Of a stretch of 64,000 nt of DNA, positions 60,529 to 64,000 are shown piece by piece; within the stretch, counting starts at the first letter, position 1, and each line of letters opens with the position of its first letter. Origin of the DNA: Acetoanaerobium noterae. GTDB lineage: Bacteria > Bacillota > Clostridia > Peptostreptococcales > Filifactoraceae. The stretch spans positions 62,001 to 126,000 of the forward strand of contig NZ_FUYN01000004.1 of the NCBI RefSeq assembly GCF_900168025.1, in the 5' to 3' direction. Under the pieces are notes generated by a model, which ran no database searches, was not told the origin of the DNA, and saw only the letters and a program-made list of their open reading frames with translations. The position numbers and the translations under genes are program-made.

Positions 60529-63500
60529 CTAAATTTTAAATCTCACAAATTTTTTAGCTGGTCTTCTTGTATTGATTTGACCTTCATTTATATTTGTGTG
60601 CTTTGGATTTAACATATTATCAAATGCTGATGAAAGCATAAGCTTAATTCTATTTAACTGATTAACCTCGCTTGCTCCTGGGTCATAGTCGACAGCAACA
60701 ATGTTTGCCTCAGGATAAATTCTTTTAAGCTCCTTCATCATTCCTTTGCCAGTAACATGATTAGGAAGGCACGCAAATGGTTGCATACAAATTATATTTT
60801 CTACACCTTCTTCAATCAGCTCTATCATCTCTCCAGTTAAGAACCAGCCCTCGCCTGTCTGATGCCCTAGTGACATAACTTGCCTAGCTCCTGAGGCTAT
60901 TTCCTTTATTGTTTTTGGATGATAAAATCTTTTACTCGATTTTAATGCTTGCGTGTAAACATCAGTATAGGTTTCAATAAACAATATTAAAGCATCTCCA
61001 AGTAGCTTAGATTTAAGGCTCCCGCATAAGTAGTTATAATTGAAATCTCTATTGAAGGCACAGTAGGATACAAAGTCCATGAGTGCAGGCATAACCGCCT
61101 CTGCTCCTTCTCTTTCAACTAAATCCACAACATTGTTATTCGCTAATGGATGATATTTTACTAATATTTCTCCCACTAAACCAACCTTAGGTTTTTTAAT
61201 ATCCGTTAGAGGAAGTTTATCAAAATCTCTTACTATAGCATAGACCGTTCTTCTAAAATCTGTTTTACTAGCACGCTTTAGCTTACGTTTACATATATCT
61301 GACCATTTTTTGTGAAGAGCATTTGCCGAGCCCTCATTAAGCTCATATGGTCTTGTTCTATAGAGCACATTCATAAATAAATCTCCATATACAATAGCCA
61401 TAAGTGCTCTATTTAAAAGCGAATACGTCAACTTAAAACCAGAATTTGTTTCTAAACCACTTGCATTTAATGAAATTACAGGAATTTTTTCAAATCCAGC
61501 ATCTTTCAGAGCTTTTCTTAAAAATCCAATATAATTTGTTGCCCTGCATCCTCCACCAGTCTGAGATATCATTACAGATGTATTATCTAAATCATATTTC
61601 CCTGATATAAGCGCTTCAATTAATTGTCCAATCGCAATTATTGCAGGATAGCAAGCATCGTTATTAACATATTTTAGACCAACTTCCACAATATTTTTCG
61701 ACTCATAAGGAAGTATAACTAAATTATATCCTGAATACTTAAAAGCTTCTTCTAACAGTTCAAAATGCATAGGCGACATCTGCGGCACCAAAATAGTATG
61801 TTTTTTCTTCATATCCTTTGTAAATTCAATTCGTGGATAAGATAATTTCGCATCACTTATTTTTATTCCTTTATTCTCTCTTTCTTCGATGGATGCCTTA
61901 AGAGAACGCATCCTTATTCTTGCTGCTCCAAGATTATTTCCCTCATCTATTTTTAAACAGGTGTAAAGCTTACCTCGAGCAGTTAATATTTCCTGTACTT
62001 GGTCAGTAGTAACAGCATCTATTCCACATCCAAAGGAATTGAGCTGAACTAATTCCAAATTTTCTTTTCTAGATACATACTCTGCTGCAGCATATAGTCT
62101 CGAATGATAAGCCCACTGATCAACAACCCTAAGAGGTCTACTAGTATCTGCAAGATGGGCTATGCTATCTTCTGTCAATACAGCCATTCCAAGTGAATTA
62201 ATCATCTCAGGTATTCCATGATTAATTTGAGGATCAATATGATATGGTCTTCCAGCTAAAACTACAGCTTTAATATTCTGCGCTTCAATAAAGTCAAGCG
62301 TGTCTTCAGCTACTTTTCTAATTTCAGCTTTAAAATTATTAAGCTCGACCATCCCTAGCTTTGCAGCTCTAGAGACTTCATCAGCCGATAGCCCTATAGA
62401 TGATAATTCAACTATAAGTCTTTTTTCTAGCTTTCTATCAGAGTCAAAAGGAATAAATGGATTCATAAATCTTACATCATTTTCTTTTAAATCATCTAAG
62501 TTTTTGCTTATTACCTCAGGATATGAAACAACTATAGGACAGTTAAAGCTATTATTTGCATTTTCATATTCCTTTTTTTCATGAGGTATACTAGGGTAAA
62601 ATATAAACTTGACCCCTTTTTCAATCAGATTCTTTATATGCCCATGCACTAGCTTTGCTGGATAGCACACAGATTCTGAAGGTATAGTTTCCATTCCTTT
62701 TTCAAATATTTCATTTGAAGAAGGATCTGATAATTCAACTTTATATCCTAGCTCAGTAAAAAAAGTAAACCAGAATGGATAGTGCTCATACATATTTAGA
62801 ACTCTTGGTAGTCCTACCATTCCTCTAGGAGCTGATGTAAGTGGTTTATATGAGAATATCTTCTTGTATTTATAATCATATAGGTTAGGCAATACTTTTT
62901 GGTTCTCGGAAAATCTATTTCCCTTTTCACATCTATTACCGGATACAAAATATTTATCATTATTGAACTGACTTATTGTTAATAAACAGCTATTCGAACA
63001 GCTTCTGCACCTTGTGCTTTTATTATCAACACTGAAGTTTCTAAGCTCTTCTTTTTTTAGGATTTTGCTTTGTCCAAAAGTATATTTTTCTTTAGCTATA
63101 ATTGCGCAGCCAAAAGCGCCCATAATCCCAGATATGTCTGGTCTTATTACTTCTCTTTCTGATAAAAGCTCAAAGCTTCTAAGCACAGCATCATTATAAA
63201 AAGTTCCACCCTGAACTACTACCTTAGCTCCTAGTTCCTCAGGAGTCTTTAATTTTATTACTTTATATAGTGCATTTTTTATAACAGAGTAACACAGCCC
63301 TGAAGCAATATCTCCAACTGTAGCCCCTTCTTTTTGAGCTTGCTTTACTCTTGAATTCATAAAAACTGTACATCTTGAACCTAAATCAACAGGGTTTGTT
63401 GATTTTATAGAAACATCCACAAAATCTGTAATACTCATCCCAAGTGACTGGGCAAAAGTGTCTAAAAATGAACCACATCCAGAGGAGCAGGCTTCATTCA

Positions 63501-63999
63501 ATAAAATAGAATCAATGCTAGAATCCTTTATCTTCAGACATTTCATGTCTTGCCCACCGATATCTAAAATAAAGTTAACGCCTGGGCAAAAAAATTCTGC
63601 TGCCTTGTAATGTGCTATAGTTTCTATTTCTCCTATGTCAATTCCTAATGCTGTTTTTATGAGCCCTTCACCATATCCTGTTACTGCAGTTGAAGCTATA
63701 GTAGCTGAATCTGGAAGCTCAGAGTATAAATCTTCTAAAAACTCTACTGTAGACATAAGTGGGTTCCCTTTGTTGCTTCCATATCTAGAATATAAAAGTT
63801 CTCCTTTATCACTGATGAGCGCAACTTTTGTAGTAGTAGAACCAGCATCAATTCCTAAATAACAGTTTCCTTCATATGATTTAAGTTCTCTAGTTTTTAT
63901 TCTATTTTTATCATGTCTTAATTTAAAATCATTAAATTCACTATCGGACTTGAATAACCTTGGCAACCTACTAGATTCATCCAAAGTACAATCTTGCAT
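60529..63999 (-). CDS. Acyl-CoA dehydratase activase-related protein, 5' part outside window
   Basis: 1156 residues visible. Residues 45-305 are a BadF/BadG-type ATPase domain ([45 protein letters not shown]). The C-terminal 700 residues are the DUF2229/CoA-dehydratase-activase-related region with many Cys ([31 protein letters not shown]). Full-length relatives are about 1400 residues with a second ATPase domain in front, so the ATG at 63999 is probably internal. These proteins are thought to activate or resemble activators of 2-hydroxyacyl-CoA dehydratases; the partner is not in the window. Confidence 0.88.
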   Translation of the reverse strand: MQDCTLDESSRLPRLFKSDSEFNDFKLRHDKNRIKTRELKSYEGNCYLGIDAGSTTTKVALISDKGELLYSRYGSNKGNPLMSTVEFLEDLYSELPDSATIASTAVTGYGEGLIKTALGIDIGEIETIAHYKAAEFFCPGVNFILDIGGQDMKCLKIKDSSIDSILLNEACSSGCGSFLDTFAQSLGMSITDFVDVSIKSTNPVDLGSRCTVFMNSRVKQAQKEGATVGDIASGLCYSVIKNALYKVIKLKTPEELGAKVVVQGGTFYNDAVLRSFELLSEREVIRPDISGIMGAFGCAIIAKEKYTFGQSKILKKEELRNFSVDNKSTRCRSCSNSCLLTISQFNNDKYFVSGNRCEKGNRFSENQKVLPNLYDYKYKKIFSYKPLTSAPRGMVGLPRVLNMYEHYPFWFTFFTELGYKVELSDPSSNEIFEKGMETIPSESVCYPAKLVHGHIKNLIEKGVKFIFYPSIPHEKKEYENANNSFNCPIVVSYPEVISKNLDDLKENDVRFMNPFIPFDSDRKLEKRLIVELSSIGLSADEVSRAAKLGMVELNNFKAEIRKVAEDTLDFIEAQNIKAVVLAGRPYHIDPQINHGIPEMINSLGMAVLTEDSIAHLADTSRPLRVVDQWAYHSRLYAAAEYVSRKENLELVQLNSFGCGIDAVTTDQVQEILTARGKLYTCLKIDEGNNLGAARIRMRSLKASIEERENKGIKISDAKLSYPRIEFTKDMKKKHTILVPQMSPMHFELLEEAFKYSGYNLVILPYESKNIVEVGLKYVNNDACYPAIIAIGQLIEALISGKYDLDNTSVMISQTGGGCRATNYIGFLRKALKDAGFEKIPVISLNASGLETNSGFKLTYSLLNRALMAIVYGDLFMNVLYRTRPYELNEGSANALHKKWSDICKRKLKRASKTDFRRTVYAIVRDFDKLPLTDIKKPKVGLVGEILVKYHPLANNNVVDLVEREGAEAVMPALMDFVSYCAFNRDFNYNYLCGSLKSKLLGDALILFIETYTDVYTQALKSSKRFYHPKTIKEIASGARQVMSLGHQTGEGWFLTGEMIELIEEGVENIICMQPFACLPNHVTGKGMMKELKRIYPEANIVAVDYDPGASEVNQLNRIKLMLSSAFDNMLNPKHTNINEGQINTRRPAKKFVRFKI

Positions 64000-64000
64000 G

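Overview
The window looks like the chromosome of a low-GC, strictly anaerobic, amino-acid-fermenting clostridium. The evidence is the AT-rich sequence, strong Shine-Dalgarno sites, a complete Stickland-type glycine reductase operon with two in-frame UGA (selenocysteine) codons, a clostridial butyrate pathway, T-box and L20-leader regulation, and many RNA polymerase sigma-A promoters of perfect consensus. Gene content and gene order resemble Acetoanaerobium (Clostridium) sticklandii or a close Peptostreptococcaceae relative. That is an inference from recognised protein sequences, not from a search. No rRNA, tRNA, IS element, prophage or CRISPR array was seen.

Layout. 1-0.5 kb: tail of a chemotaxis receptor on the + strand. 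0.6-7.1 kb: butyrate synthesis in two minus-strand units, crt-hbd-thl and bcd-etfB-etfA, each preceded by an excellent sigma-54 (-24/-12) promoter. 7.2-11.6 kb: translation genes (infC-rpmI-rplT behind an L20 leader; thrS behind a T-box). 11.6-15.6 kb: a DUF445 protein, a SpoIIE-type phosphatase, a two-subunit CoA-transferase and a probable DUF6873 protein. 15.6-20.4 kb: a BMP-type nucleoside ABC importer. 20.5-28.7 kb: the glycine reductase operon grdX-trxB-trxA-grdE-grdA-grdB-grdC-grdD behind a glycine riboswitch. 28.7-36.3 kb: housekeeping genes, late cobalamin genes (cobU, cobS, cobC-like), nth, queG-like and an orphan RusA. 36.3-41.3 kb: an ArsR-type regulator, a TGS-nucleoside kinase, signal peptidase I and a truncated MltG-like protein. 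41.4-43.4 kb: an encapsulin/encapsulated-ferritin iron compartment with a DODA-type dioxygenase. 43.4-51.7 kb: IMPase, PrsW, ung, msrA, truA, a sigma-54 enhancer-binding regulator and glnS. 51.8-56.6 kb: a LytS/LytR-type two-component system next to a CstA-type transporter, similar to the Bts pyruvate system. 56.8-64 kb: a second two-component system, a peptidase-C26 homologue that has lost its catalytic Cys and His, and a large acyl-CoA dehydratase activase-like protein cut by the window edge.

How it fits together. Glycine is reduced to acetyl phosphate by GrdA-E with electrons from the thioredoxin pair encoded in the same operon, and the riboswitch makes the substrate the inducer. Acetyl-CoA and crotonyl-CoA intermediates can be drawn to butyrate by thl-hbd-crt-bcd, where Bcd-EtfAB can bifurcate electrons from NADH to ferredoxin. 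The CoA-transferase can exchange CoA between butyryl-CoA and acetate or acetoacetate. The most notable unexplained signals are the paired sigma-54 promoters of the butyrate genes with palindromes upstream, the intercistronic hairpins in the grd operon, and the double active-site loss in the C26 homologue.
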